Source: Antedon mediterranea
Lineage: Eukaryota > Echinodermata > Crinoidea > Comatulida > Antedonidae
Length of the DNA stretch: 64,000 bases
Direction of reading: 5' to 3'
NCBI RefSeq assembly: GCF_964355755.1
Contig: NC_092680.1
Coordinates: forward strand, 935,001 to 999,000
Part shown: piece after piece, positions 1-11,686 of the stretch
Layout: each line of letters begins with the position of its first letter
How positions within the stretch are numbered: the stretch's first letter is position 1
Notes under the pieces: generated by a model
Database searches by the model: none
What the model was told of the DNA's origin: nothing
The model's input: only the letters and a program-made list of their open reading frames with translations
Program-made: the position numbers and the translations under genes

Positions 1-1480
1 ATGCCTCAGAGTAAATCGATATCTATTTGTTCTTGTCAAGATAATATGTTTACAAAAACAACATTAATTTAAACATAACATGTTTTTCAATACTTTATTA
101 TACTGTAACATTATGACTAATCATGATTTGGCATATATTATATTTTATATATTTCGTTTTCTTTTTTTTTTTAACTTTCAATGGTATCCAATGAATCCAT
201 ACGTTTGATATTTTGATCATGTGGAAATAAGAAGTACCGTAATAAAACATTTCTCCGTTGTAGCGATAAATCAATCATATTTCACAAATCAATATTATAT
301 ATAATATTATTTTTTTTAAATAGGCCTAAAATTATTATAATTCCATGTGTAAATTCACACAATTTACCTAAAGTCTTTTGTTTATTATATTCGCTAACAA
401 AGAATAAGTTCTCGCTCCATCCAATCGCTATAATAATTGTATCGTCGTGTTATAAGATACTATTACGGTATACCTACCCGGTAAGTTTGACTCGCGTACG
501 GTGATATACCAGTAACATATTAACACTACCATGCTCTCTTTGAAGGAACAATAGAATAATTTGAAACACTTTTTAATATTTTCACGGGTACAAACAATTC
601 TCATTCGTAAAGAATATGCAAATTAGATCAAACAGTGCACATTATTAATTTTAATTACACTTTCGAGGTGAAAGAAATAAAATATATTTCTTTCGTTATC
701 TAAGTCTTGATTAAGAAATAGATAAACTAAAAAAATGAAGAATTATAATTCGTTCGGTGGGTACTCCTTTTGTACACATTATGGTATAGAACAGTACCGT
801 AGTAAACTTGACAAAATAAAATAGTTAAAATCTGTAAAATGCATTAAAAATTAATAATGATGTAATATATAGCTATTACAGAAGTGAAAACTGCGGGACT
901 AATATGAAAATATTAGTTTGTTTCTTTCAGTATACAAGATACCCAGGAATGGTTAAGTCTTTAAAATGTTTTAATATTTGCCATTATTGAAACTATTAAA
1001 TGTTGAATTTTCAATAGTAACTCCTAGTATAACTCCTACACAATATCACATAGCGAAATCAATGCTATTTGGAAAGCTCGCTTGCGTGTCGCGCGCCGCG
1101 AACGGATATCTCCATATTGGTGAATCTCCGTATTTGGTGATGGGTTTCCTGACATTCAGGATGACACTTAGTATGATTATGCTAATTATTACATCGTGAT
1201 GATAACGAGTATTTTAAATGATGGTATTTTATATACAAAAGAATCTAAAGGTTCGGCCTATCGTATTTTAATTTATTCAGATTTGTTGTAAAAGAATTTA
1301 GTTACAAACAGTACAACACGACACAGGCACGTGGCGGGTATTCTCTATCATTGTTCCCTTGAGTTTATTATATAATAATTAGTTATAAACAAATTAGAAT
1401 TTCTAAGTTATTATTGATAGGTACAGTACAATAGTTACACTAATACTTATGATGGTATTTCGGTGAAAAACAAAAAGACT
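1..1480. other. AT-rich intergenic DNA
   Basis: No exon with credible coding character. A short CpG-rich patch (about 1078-1105, with gcgcgccgcgaacgg) sits inside a 73-codon open frame that resembles no family I know. It may be a remnant of a mobile element. Confidence 0.4.
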
Positions 1481-1540
1481 GGTCAATCTAGCCATCCATT
1501 GGTCAATCTAGCCATCCATTGGTCAATCTAGCCATCCATT
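1481..1540. repeat. 20-bp tandem repeat, 3 copies
   Basis: Three perfect head-to-tail copies of ggtcaatctagccatccatt. The next bases begin a fourth unit that diverges at once. Confidence 0.95.
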
Positions 1541-3131
1541 GATCGTCGCGAAAAAATGAGTAAACTCTATTAGCAATATCACACTTGTAGTCAGACAGTA
1601 GCAGCATTCTTGTAGGCCTATATGAATATATTATTGTTGAATAAAAACTCCGAACGTTTTTTTAGTTTTTCCATTTTAATCTAGTTCGGCTTTCTTGTGT
1701 TAATTTACTCCAACTCATAAGTCGTTTATTGTCAAACTGTTCATCATTTCGGCCACCTAATATTCGACTTACGGGGAAACGACCTGCGTAAGTGGAAGAA
1801 AAATAAATAAAAGACTAGACTTTGATTTCTGCAATATTTATTAGTTTGATAATTATTTATTATATTAACAAACGCGCCTAATCCTTCTCATGATTGTATT
1901 GTATGCAGCCTATACTATAAAAGCTTAATTTTCGGACCATATTTTCTCTTTTTTCCTGTTGTTATAGCCTAGGTGAACTTACAAAATAAAATTAATCGAA
2001 AAGACACATTATTTATTCAATGTTTGATTTGAGGCCTAATTTAAGATAAAATAAGCAAGTGTACCATCACTAAATAAAGCCTTACTAGATTCCTCCATGT
2101 GAAGATTAAGTTTACTACCAATATTGAATATCATTTTAAGTTATAAATTCGGAAGCTACGGTAATTTAACAATCATGACATGACATATTTGTACATTGAT
2201 AACAATACATTGCAATAGTTTAATCAACAAGATTAAATTGCAATAGTTACTTAGTTGACCGATTGACGTGATTGTGATGTATCCATGGTTTACTAAATTC
2301 GAAGTCTTTCTGACTTATCTGACTCCTTGACTGAACTACTTTTGTTTTCATTGTATGTATATGCAAGTTTATCTATTAACTAACTAGTTTATCATTATGT
2401 TATTGTGTGTTATAATAGTTGTTATTTTGTGATAAATAGAAATTGAAATTGAACTTACAAAAAAACTTCGAGATATAAATTACAAAAGTTAGTTCACTTT
2501 GTTACATTGTTTTTATATGGTGTAACTAATTACTATGGTATTACTATAGGGAAAAGTCACTTTGAGCTTTACTATTACTGTATATCTTGGTAATATACGA
2601 TCATTTGGCAATTGGAACTTTTAATCATTTCCGGTATTAGAATTTTAACGTTATTTTCCTTAAAGATGTATTGTCCCCAGAAAAAATAATTCTTAAAAGA
2701 TTTTTGGCTGAATATGCCATTTTAATACCACAAAATAGTTATTCACTTTGACCAAAAAGTAAATAAACAAATTATGTAACTGAAAACTTTAGTTTAAAGC
2801 AAAAAATAATCAAATTGGCTGCCAGCCAATGGGTTTTTGATTAAATTTGAAATTTGTTTTTGTCATTTTATACGTGTAAACATATTTTTTTTTATGGAAG
2901 TGATTAACTTTATTAACATTACAAAATGGCCTATTCAAAGTTCGATTTTATTAAACTTCATTGTTCATTTTTTGTGGGGCAATTGAAAGTATAAACCAAT
3001 TGAGTTGAATGTTTTCATATTTTATTTATCTATTTATTAAAAAATCGGCATACAGGTCATGGGCTAACACAGTTGGGAGCTTAGTTATAAAGGCAATGCA
3101 AAATATAATATGTTTATTTGTTTGCTACTAC
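1541..3131. other. AT-rich intergenic DNA with a MITE-like relic
   Basis: No gene seen. From about 2659 the sequence begins ccttaaagatgtattgtccc and continues with aaaatggcc and agtgattaacttta blocks shared with the elements near 8.13 kb and 51.1 kb, so about 2659-3000 is probably a copy of the same element family. Confidence 0.45.
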
Positions 3132-3449
3132 ATTATAGGCCTACTACAGTTTACTATATTATAGGCCTACTACAGTTTACTATATTGTAGGCCTACTACA
3201 GTTTACTATATTATAGGCCTACTACAGTTTACTATATTGTAGGCCTACTACAGTTTACTATATTATAGGCCTACTACAGTTTACTATATTATAGGCCTAC
3301 TACAGTTTACTATATTATAGGCCTACTACAGTTTACTATATTGTAGGCCTACTACAGTTTACTATATTATAGGCCTACTACAGTTTACTATATTGTAGGC
3401 CTACTACAGTTTACTATATTATAGGCCTACTACAGTTTACTATATTGTA
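3132..3449. repeat. 26-bp minisatellite built on TAGGCCTA, about 12 copies
   Basis: The unit contains taggcctactacagttta and repeats every 26 bp. Copies alternate irregularly between ttataggcc and ttgtaggcc, a single A/G variant useful for following unit turnover. Confidence 0.96.
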
Positions 3450-4097
3450 CAATATGAAATGATTAGAACACGCTGTTGTTGTGTTTTCGTAGTAATTATT
3501 TGAACTCGTGCAAACCAAACATAAAGTATTTGTTGTTTTATGATTTTCGTCATTTCTAATATTAATATTAGCGTCAGATTTCAAAATATTGAATACACAA
3601 TGATCATATTTCCAAAACGACCACGCAATTTAAATGCAAAGTTTAAACTTTGACCTTGCTGCGATGGATGCGGTGTTTGTATGAGGATACTTAAAACAGA
3701 AAAACCGTATGAATTATAGTGAATAACAGAAAAGTCTATACCCGCGTATTTATGCTATTAAAACAACAACTTCATTTTGAATATGCTGTTGTTATTTCTT
3801 GATTCAAGATGGAATATCATTAAAATTTACAACCAACTCGAGTAGTTGCTAATTTGCATATTTGGCGTAATCTTTTTCGAAAAAACAACAACGCGTTTAG
3901 ATGTATTATCAGAATATATGAGAATACATTAAATATGCCTACAGAAATTATTATCATATATTTGTTCGTTTTATCTAGAATTTCTTGCTATCAAATTAAC
4001 ACTCAAAATCATATTTCAAATTTTATTATTCGTTGTTTTAAATGTGCATACTGTAAACCAATATAATAATGTTAGGTTTAATAATGTATTTTGTAGC
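3450..4097. other. AT-rich intergenic DNA
   Basis: No coding, RNA or repeat feature that I can support between the two minisatellites. Confidence 0.4.
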
Positions 4098-4409
4098 ATG
4101 GACCAGGTCAATGGACCAGGTCAATGGACCAGGTCAATGGACCAGGTCAATGGACCAGGTCAATGGACCAGGTCAATGGACCAGGTCAATGGACCAGGTC
4201 AATGGACCAGGTCAATGGACCAGGTCAATGGACCAGGTCAATGGACCAGGTCAATGGACCAGGTCAATGGACCAGGTCAATGGACCAGGTCAATGGACCA
4301 GGTCAATGGACCAGGTCAATGGACCAGGTCAATGGACCAGGTCAATGGACCAGGTCAATGGACCAGGTCAATGGACCAGGTCAATGGACCAGGTCAATGG
4401 ACCAGGTCA
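4098..4409. repeat. 13-bp minisatellite, 24 copies
   Basis: Unit atggaccaggtca, 24 apparently perfect copies in 312 bp. Because 13 is not a multiple of 3 and the unit has no stop in the forward frames, all three forward frames stay open (MDQVNGPGQWTRS repeated). This explains the three overlapping open frames here; they are not genes. Confidence 0.97.
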
Positions 4410-5690
4410 ATATATTAGATCGGTTTTAACAAATCACCTTCTGTGTTGTCATTACTCAAACTTTGTTTACATTCATTCTCTCATTCAAATTATTATTGTT
4501 TGTTAAAAGAATAATACGACGCTATTCGATAATAAACAATACATCTTAGTAAAAATGTCGAAACTTATTTTTCAAATCATCCTCTAACATAATAATGTAA
4601 ATGATGTTTAAATGTCCTTAGCCTCCAATATTGTATTAAAGTTGTGTTACTGAATTGAGGAAGAATAAGATCTGATAATTAAACGAACTAAAAGACATTT
4701 AGAATTTAGAATTATGTTAAGCGATGTTATTCTTTTCAAAAGTGTTTAAATGTATAGAAATGTATCTGTGTTTAGGCAGTATACGAATATATTGTATTTT
4801 GAAATGCGAATACTAGTAAAACAATCTTTTTCTTACTGTTTAGTGTTATTTATGTGAAAAATAACCGTCACTGTAATTCTAAATAGTTGTATATTTTATT
4901 TTGAAACAAAAAATAATTGAACTGTTATCTGTAGGCATACAGACCTACTGGGAAAAACATTGTAATGCTTTTTTTATGTAATTTAGGCCTATATTAAATA
5001 CAGTAAATATTGCAACCAATTCAAAAAATCTTTGCATAGGAACATTTCTAATTGATGAGTAATATTGTAAAAATTATATGAATGTAAAGTAAGAGGCGGT
5101 GCAGAGAAACGGCCACGCCTTCTGGGGCGAGTATCGTGCGGGGAGGAGCCGTGTGGGGGAGGGGCGCGCGGTGAGTTCAATATAGAGTGGAACTATTCAC
5201 TAATAGTGTGCGGTATTCGGATAATTTTTTTTCTCTTTTGTGGTTCACAACCATTATTCATTCATCTTTTGATATTTTTTATACACGATAATGTAATACG
5301 GTAAATGTTCTACCTTTTTCGTTTATTTTATTTATTTATTTTATTTTATTCAATTTTCAGACAAAAAACATGACAACAAGACAGCGGTGCAGCACCCTGA
5401 GGATTGCCATGAGTGCAAAGCACTATCGAGAAACATATAAGCAAACAATAAAAATAGAAAGATATTAATTCGTTATTTTCTGTTTTCTCATAATTTCATC
5501 TGTCTTGCATTTAGGTCTATACAATTTTTAATTAGAACAGTATTATACTATAAGTATAAATATTGATCAATATAGTAAAATAATATTTTTTTCTTATGTA
5601 TGTAATTATATACATAACGTCTCCCTTTTTAAAAATATGTTTTTAACAACATTTTACATTTCATTAATGATAATGCTACAAATCATGACT
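4410..5690. other. Intergenic DNA with one GC-rich block
   Basis: AT-rich except about 5090-5180, which is GC- and CpG-rich (aggcggtgcagag, ccacgccttctgggg, gaggggcgcgcgg). A block of similar style occurs at about 7115-7190. No gene recognised. Confidence 0.4.
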
Positions 5691-6290
5691 TTAAAATGCA
5701 CCCCGTCTTTGACTCTTTTCAATAAACATGATTATTATACCTAAAATGCACCCCGTCTTTGACTCTTTTCAATAAACATGATTATTATACCTAAAATGCA
5801 CCCCGTCTTTGACTCTTTTCAATAAACATGATTATTATACCTAAAATGCACCCCGTCTTTGACTCTTTTCAATAAACATGATTATTATACCTAAAATGCA
5901 CCCCGTCTTTGACTCTTTTCAATAAACATGATTATTATACCTAAAATGCACCCGTCTTTGACTCTTTTCAATCAACATGATTATTATACCAAAAATGCAC
6001 CCCGTCTTTGACTCTTTTCAATAAACATGATTATTATACCTAAAATGCACCCCGTCTTTGACTCTTTTCAATAAACATGATTATTATACCTAAAATGCAC
6101 CCCGTCTTTGACTCTTTTCAATCAACATGATTATTATACCTAAAATGCACCCCGTCTTTGACTCTTTTCAATCAACATGATTATTATACCTAAAATGCAC
6201 CCCGTCTTTGACTCTTTTCAATCAACATGATTATTATACCTAAAATGCACCCCGTCTTTGACTCTTTTCAATCAACATGATTATTATACA
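5691..6290. repeat. 50-bp tandem repeat, about 12 copies
   Basis: The unit includes ccccgtctttgactctttt and catgattattatacc, with a 50-bp period. One copy has lost one C (49 bp). Later copies carry aatcaacatg where most earlier ones have aataaacatg, so two sub-variants are arranged in blocks. Confidence 0.96.
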
Positions 6291-6760
6291 TATCAATCCA
6301 TATCAAGTATTGTAATATAGAATATGTATAGACCTACAGTATATTTTTTTCAAAAAAAAAAAAAACAATTTTTGAAAATACTAATAGAATATTTTTTAAC
6401 GGCATTAATAATTTAAATTGCAATTAATATATTAATACTCCATATATTGAACATTAATTAAATGTAACAATGATATTCTAAATTATCCTTTAAAATAATG
6501 TTTAATTTTACAGCTTATTGAGTTCAGTTAAAATTTCTACCGTGTAAATAACGTAAGCCGTACCCTAGAAGAAGTTCTTTAAACAAACTACTGCATGTTG
6601 TCTAGCTTTTTGAACATGTTGTTACGTATATACAATAAAAAAACATGTGTTTTTCGTTTTCAATGACGCCACAATTCTGACATTAGCAGTATTAACAATA
6701 GCATTCAGTAATTTTTAGTTTAATTGTGCTTTATATTTTTTTTTACTTTTCTTTTCCAGA

Positions 6761-6910
6761 CCTCAAAACAATTGATTATTTTAAAGATTTATTAGTTTCT
6801 GTTTGACAACAATGTAGTTTAAAATTAGTATACAACCTCAAAACAATTGATTATTTTAAAGATTTATTAGTTTCTGACAAAAATAAATGTAGTTTAAAAT
6901 TAGCATATAA
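6761..6910. repeat. 75-bp tandem duplication
   Basis: cctcaaaacaattgattatt starts at 6761 and again at 6836, with the next 60 or so bases largely conserved. The copies differ by a small indel after gtttctg. Confidence 0.9.
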
Positions 6911-7190
6911 CCTATCATGATAATGTTTATAAAATATATTCGTCAGAACAAAATTCAAATAAAAGGCAAAACAAATTTCAATATTTCAGATTAAAACGCT
7001 AAATCTTTTAAACATAGGCCTAAATAATCAATACGTAAATAATCAATCCAAAATATGCTATGAAGCGTTGAGTAATACTGTATAAGAAAGTATATCATGT
7101 AGCGATATAGTTAGGGGCGGTGTAACCATTTCCACGCCCTTTTAGGGTTTGGATCTGCTGGCATACCGCGAAGGAGGGGCAAGCTGTGCA

Positions 7191-7492
7191 GGCTTTGATA
7201 TAGTGGGATGATCAGTAAGCCTATCGGTACGGCGGTAGGCGTAATAGTTAGACCTCTTTCTGCATTACCAAGCCAATACATTGTATTGTAAATCTAGTTC
7301 AGGTTTCGCAATATACAACCACGTAAATCAACGTGTAAGCAGTGGCTTTGATATAGTGGGAGGATCAGTAAGCCTATCGGTACGGCGGTAGGCGTAATAG
7401 TTACCCTCTTTCTGCGTTACCAAGCCAATACATAGTATTGTAAATCTAGTTCAGGTTCGCAATATACAACCACATAAATCAACATGTAAGCG
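7191..7492. repeat. 153-bp tandem duplication
   Basis: ggctttgatatagtggga begins at 7191 and again at 7344; both copies run through cctatcggtacggcggtagg and end near caac.tgtaagc. A few substitutions separate them. The GC-rich block at 7115-7190 lies just before the first copy. Confidence 0.9.
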
Positions 7493-8130
7493 CTTTAATT
7501 TGCAATTTTAAAGTTGTAAAATAACGTAAACACGATTTAAAATATCCTATTTACTTTTGATTTGCTTCGTTCAAAATTTAAATTTGTAACACCATCTTGT
7601 ACAGATACAGATACATTTTATTCCATCAAATATAACTAAAATATATTAGTTAGTTTGCTATGTAACTTCACGGAATATTCGACGATTTTTATTTAGGCAA
7701 AGATGAGCATAATACATTATATAGTCCTAATTTATTTAAGATTTGTTTGTAATAAGATTTAGGCCTACTGGCGCGTTCTTTTGATTCAAGACATACGTTA
7801 TTTGTACAATGTACTGATTGGAATAATAAGTGGACAATCATTTTTGGATTCCATAGCTTCAGAAAATATGGATTCCAATAATTTAGAGCTTTGATGCTTT
7901 GAAATAAATCCATTGTATACGTAATTATGCTAGATTTAAGAATTGTATTTGGCCATATTTCCTTTGACACTGATTTCAGGGATGCGCTACCGTAATTGTA
8001 GGCCTAAAATATACTGAGTAGAATTAAATAAAGAAATAATAATAATCATTTTAATTTCTTTAATTTAATTACAGAATATATTTTATTCATTGGCGAATTA
8101 TTCTACAGGTTGCCGTATGGTTTTTAATCT
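7493..8130. other. AT-rich intergenic DNA
   Basis: No feature supported. A 93-codon reverse open frame has no recognisable family signature or splice context. Confidence 0.35.
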
Positions 8131-8693
8131 ATTTTAAAGATGTATTGTCCCTTTGACTAATTCCAAAAAAATAAAAAATAAAAGATTTCGAAAAAAGGTG
8201 GGTCATTTTGAAGTATCATAATAGTTATTAACTATCACCAAAAATTTTTCGAAAAAAAAAAATTTTTAACTGAAATACAGACGTTTTTTTGTTAAAAAAA
8301 TAACTTTGACTTCCAGTCAAAGTTTTCAATCAAAACATATCCCATAATGCAACGCACTTGTTTGGCTACTCTGTATGCATAATCATAAAACATCCTCATG
8401 ATCTGTGTGAAAATACCTTCTCTACCGTGACGAGTTGTAAACAATCCTAATTTATCATATGCATAATGCGTACTCATGGTTTGAAATCTTTGTTTACTTT
8501 CGCTCGTGACGATTTTCCAGATGAAATGTAATCAAACTAATTTACCTGTTAATTACGTAAACTTGTTGTTTTGGCTTAAATTTTCGACTTAAAGTGAATA
8601 ACTTTAATATTACTTTGATATGGCCACTTTAAATTTAGAATATTTTGACCTTCATTTTTTTGTGTTTCAAGGGACAATACATCTTTAAGCTTT
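8131..8693. mobile_element. MITE-like element, about 560 bp, TIR aaagatgtattgtccc
   Basis: The left end taaagatgtattgtccct and right end gggacaatacatctttaa are inverted repeats. No transposase ORF lies inside. It holds the aagtgaataactttaat block also seen near 2.9, 42.9 and 51.1 kb, so it is a dispersed non-autonomous family. Confidence 0.7.
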
Positions 8694-8846
8694 GTCCCCA
8701 CTTAGGACGCAACACAAGGACCTAAGCGCAACGCAAGCGACCTGACCAATGATAAAGACACAGATAATCCATTGCATGTGATCCAAATTATTTGCGTTGC
8801 TTTTACGTCTTTGCGTTGCGTCCTAATGCGAACCAAGCTTTAGAAT
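8691..8846. mobile_element. MITE-like element, family B (cttgcgttgcg type)
   Basis: It abuts the previous element. Ends resemble aagctttgtccccactta and aatgcgaaccaagctt. Internal gcaacgcaagcgacctgacca and tgcgttgcttttacgtc are inverted with respect to each other. A diverged copy of the family best seen at 9137-9318. Confidence 0.65.
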
Positions 8847-9039
8847 TGAGCTGAGTTTCTTAGTCTAAAAAACATATTATTTCGCCGGTAACAATCTCAT
8901 TTCTGATTTGCGTAACTTTTTAAAATATGGAAATAATAATAATAATTTATGGAATCCAACAATTTCTTTAATTTAATTAGGCCTACAGAATATATTTTAT
9001 TCATTATCGAATTATTCTACAAGTCGCCGTATGGTTTAA

Positions 9040-9318
9040 AGCGTATAGTCCCAAACGCAAGGACGTAAACTCAACGCAAGCGTGCTGACCGGCCAAATTA
9101 TTTGCGTTGCGCTGACGTCCTTGCGTTGCGTCCTCAAGCTTGGTTCCCACTAGAACGTAACGCAAGGACGTAAACGCAACGCAAGCGTTTTAAGCAATGA
9201 CAAGCGAAGTTATAGACAGTTAGCAATCACAAGCGAATAAGTCATCGCTTGTGATTGGTCAATTTATTTGCGTTGCGTTACGTCCTTGCGTTGCGTCGCT
9301 AGTGGGAACCACCCTTAA
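9040..9318. mobile_element. Two adjacent family B MITE-like copies
   Basis: A shorter diverged copy (about 9040-9137) is followed by an intact one (9137-9318) with near-perfect ends cttggttcccactagaacg and cgctagtgggaaccaccc. The inner arms gcaaggacgtaaacgcaacg and gcgttacgtccttgcgttgc make it almost one long hairpin. No ORF. Confidence 0.75.
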
Positions 9319-11163
9319 TGCGAATGCGAAGCTGTAGCTTATTTTCTTACTCTAAAACATATTTTGTCGGTAACAATCATTCCATAAATTTTTTTAAATA
9401 TGGATTTCAATTTTTTAGAATTTTGATTTAAAAGTATAGCTAATCCTATTGTATAATATATTAATTGTCTTGGCAAACAGGTCTATACCGGTGACAAAGA
9501 AGAAATGTTGAATTGGTATTATTGAACGAAAGGATGAAGGTGCATTATATGTTGATCACTCGTATTATTTAATGATCAACTAAGGTACAAAAAATATCTC
9601 AAAATTATAAGATTCTGAAAATTAAGTATACTTGTATTTTGAAAGTCACAATGTTAATATTTCATGTTGTGTTTTAAAAGTATAGATCGAAAGCGCCGAT
9701 GACCACGTAATAACTAAAATAGACCACCACCACCGAAACATTTCAAATATTCACCCCCCCCCCCCCCCCTCTAAACACCCGCCATAACACACTCCACGCC
9801 AAATAAGTTAGTTTTCCTAATTATTTCCATTACGATTTTGCATTGGTAGAAATAAATGTTAATCCAATCAGTTGATTTAAATTCTAAAACAGATGAAAAA
9901 CTTAGAATGAAATAACAATAATATATCGAAGAGTCAAGGTTAACTTAAATGTTCTTGTTTCCCGTGTAGCTTTAAAAATCCACCTGAATATAATATTCGG
10001 ATTCGGGAGGTTTTGACATTAAAAGTCCTGTTTTTAGATATTGAGATAGATAACAAACATATTCTGCATGACCTCCGCTTCGGTTTAAAAATAAAAGAAG
10101 TCCAACAGTTATAAGCATAAGCAAACACGCCATGCCACATGCGCACAATTACGCGCGCATGCACAATTATTCGCGGAATTTGTCATTTTTATAGGAGGCC
10201 ACTGTAAATGTGCTCATCGAATTAATTTCTTCTACTATTTTCAGATAGAATACACGAAAAACAAAATAAAAAATGATCGATATACATACCTACATTAGCA
10301 TTTGGTAGAGCATGCCGCTTCTGAGCTTTGTTAAGTTTTAGCATAACATAATATGTCCGGTACGTATATACATAGTACACAATATTAATAGAAATGTTTT
10401 AAAATCAGAAGTAAAGTCCATAGTGTGCAACATTTATGAAACTATGAAAAACATGGTGGTACTATCGAAGGATATATTAACTAGAACCTACCCATATTTA
10501 TTCCAGGTACCCGTACTATCTAGATGCTTCTAAAATATGGTTATACATATATTTTTTTTTTATAACTATTAAAAATAAAACATTAGAATGGTTTTTAAAA
10601 TCAATACCAATATTATGGTGTTCTAACTTACCTTACGATTTAAGTATGTGTAAAAGGAATGATAGAGAGAATGTAAAGATAAGGTTTATCGAAAGCGGAT
10701 AGTTAAGTTGACTTGAACAACGAACAGACGCAACTGGAAATATCTACCCGCTTTTTGAAAGAAATGGTAAATAAATGTAGAATAGTTCACTATATTCGCG
10801 TACGATTCTTGTGATCATTAAACTTTACTATCATTATAATCATATGCATGAAAATAAATTTGCATATTTGAGTCATATGTTGTTTTAGATCTCTTTGCAA
10901 ACCAACTTACCTGAAATGAATTATTAGCTCTTTATACTCACCGTCCATTTTGATAAGAATAAATATGGTAAGCAATGGAATAAATATATATATACATGTT
11001 CCGTTAACTGTTGTTTAGATCGACCTAAATTATAATTTTTTAATTTAAAAAAAAATGTTGTTGATATTTTGTATTCATTAAATGATATTGTTTATTCATT
11101 TAAGTTTATTCATCATGCTAAAGGATTGAAAAAACATAAAATCATATCAAGTTGTTCTCCACT
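9319..11163. other. AT-rich intergenic DNA
   Basis: No gene seen. It contains a C homopolymer near 9757-9768. The reverse open frame around 9940-10164 has no family signature. Confidence 0.4.
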
Positions 11164-11376
11164 AAGGCTTGGTTCCCACTAGCGACGCAACGTAACGCAA
11201 CCTACGCAACGTAAGAAAATGCCCTTCCAATAATTGTGTTTGCCCCCGCCTGTGTGAAATCAAACCTGCGATTTTTGCAGCACTGTTGCGTCGTTGGTTC
11301 CCACTTGTGATTACGCAATACATCACTTTGCGTCAATACGTCCGTGCGTTGCGTTCTAGTGGGAACCACGCTTTAA
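11164..11376 (-). mobile_element. MITE-like element, family A
   Basis: Ends ggcttggttcccactagcg and ctagtgggaaccacgcttta. Internal marks are ggttcccacttgtgattacg and attgtgtttgcccccgcctg. It is opposite in orientation to the copy 100 bp downstream. Confidence 0.8.
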
Positions 11377-11476
11377 GCTCAATAGCAATCAGTTTCTCCG
11401 GTTCAATAGCAATCAGTTTCTCCATTCATTTTTTTCTATAATTTATTTTCATAACTTTCTACATAATATTATCTAT

Positions 11477-11686
11477 AAAGCGTGGTTCCCACTAGAACGC
11501 AACGCAGCAATGTATCGACGCAAAGTGCTGTATTGCGTAATCAAAAGTGAGAATAGACGACGCGATAGTGTTGCAAACACCGCAGGTTTGATGTCACGCA
11601 GGCGGGGCAAACACAATTATTGAAAGGGCATTTCTTACGTTGCGTACCGTAGGTTACGTTACGTATCTAGTGGGAATCAAGCTTTC
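11477..11686 (+). mobile_element. MITE-like element, family A
   Basis: aaagcgtggttcccactaga opens it; gcgtaatcaaaagtgagaat, gcaggcggggcaaacacaat and tagtgggaatcaagcttt close it. With the inverted copy at 11164 it forms a pair able to fold back on itself. Confidence 0.8.

Noticed and set aside
978-1199. 73-codon open frame with a CpG-rich centre
   Set aside because: No family resemblance, no start context or convincing splice sites; kept only as a possible mobile-element remnant.
4044-4506. Three overlapping forward open frames with MDQVNGPGQWTRS repeats
   Set aside because: They are the three readings of a stop-free 13-bp minisatellite; there is no unique coding sequence around them.
5691-6290. 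Regularly repeated units that might suggest a CRISPR-like array
   Set aside because: Head-to-tail tandem repeats with no unique spacers, in an animal genome. The same holds for the 26-, 43- and 49-bp arrays.
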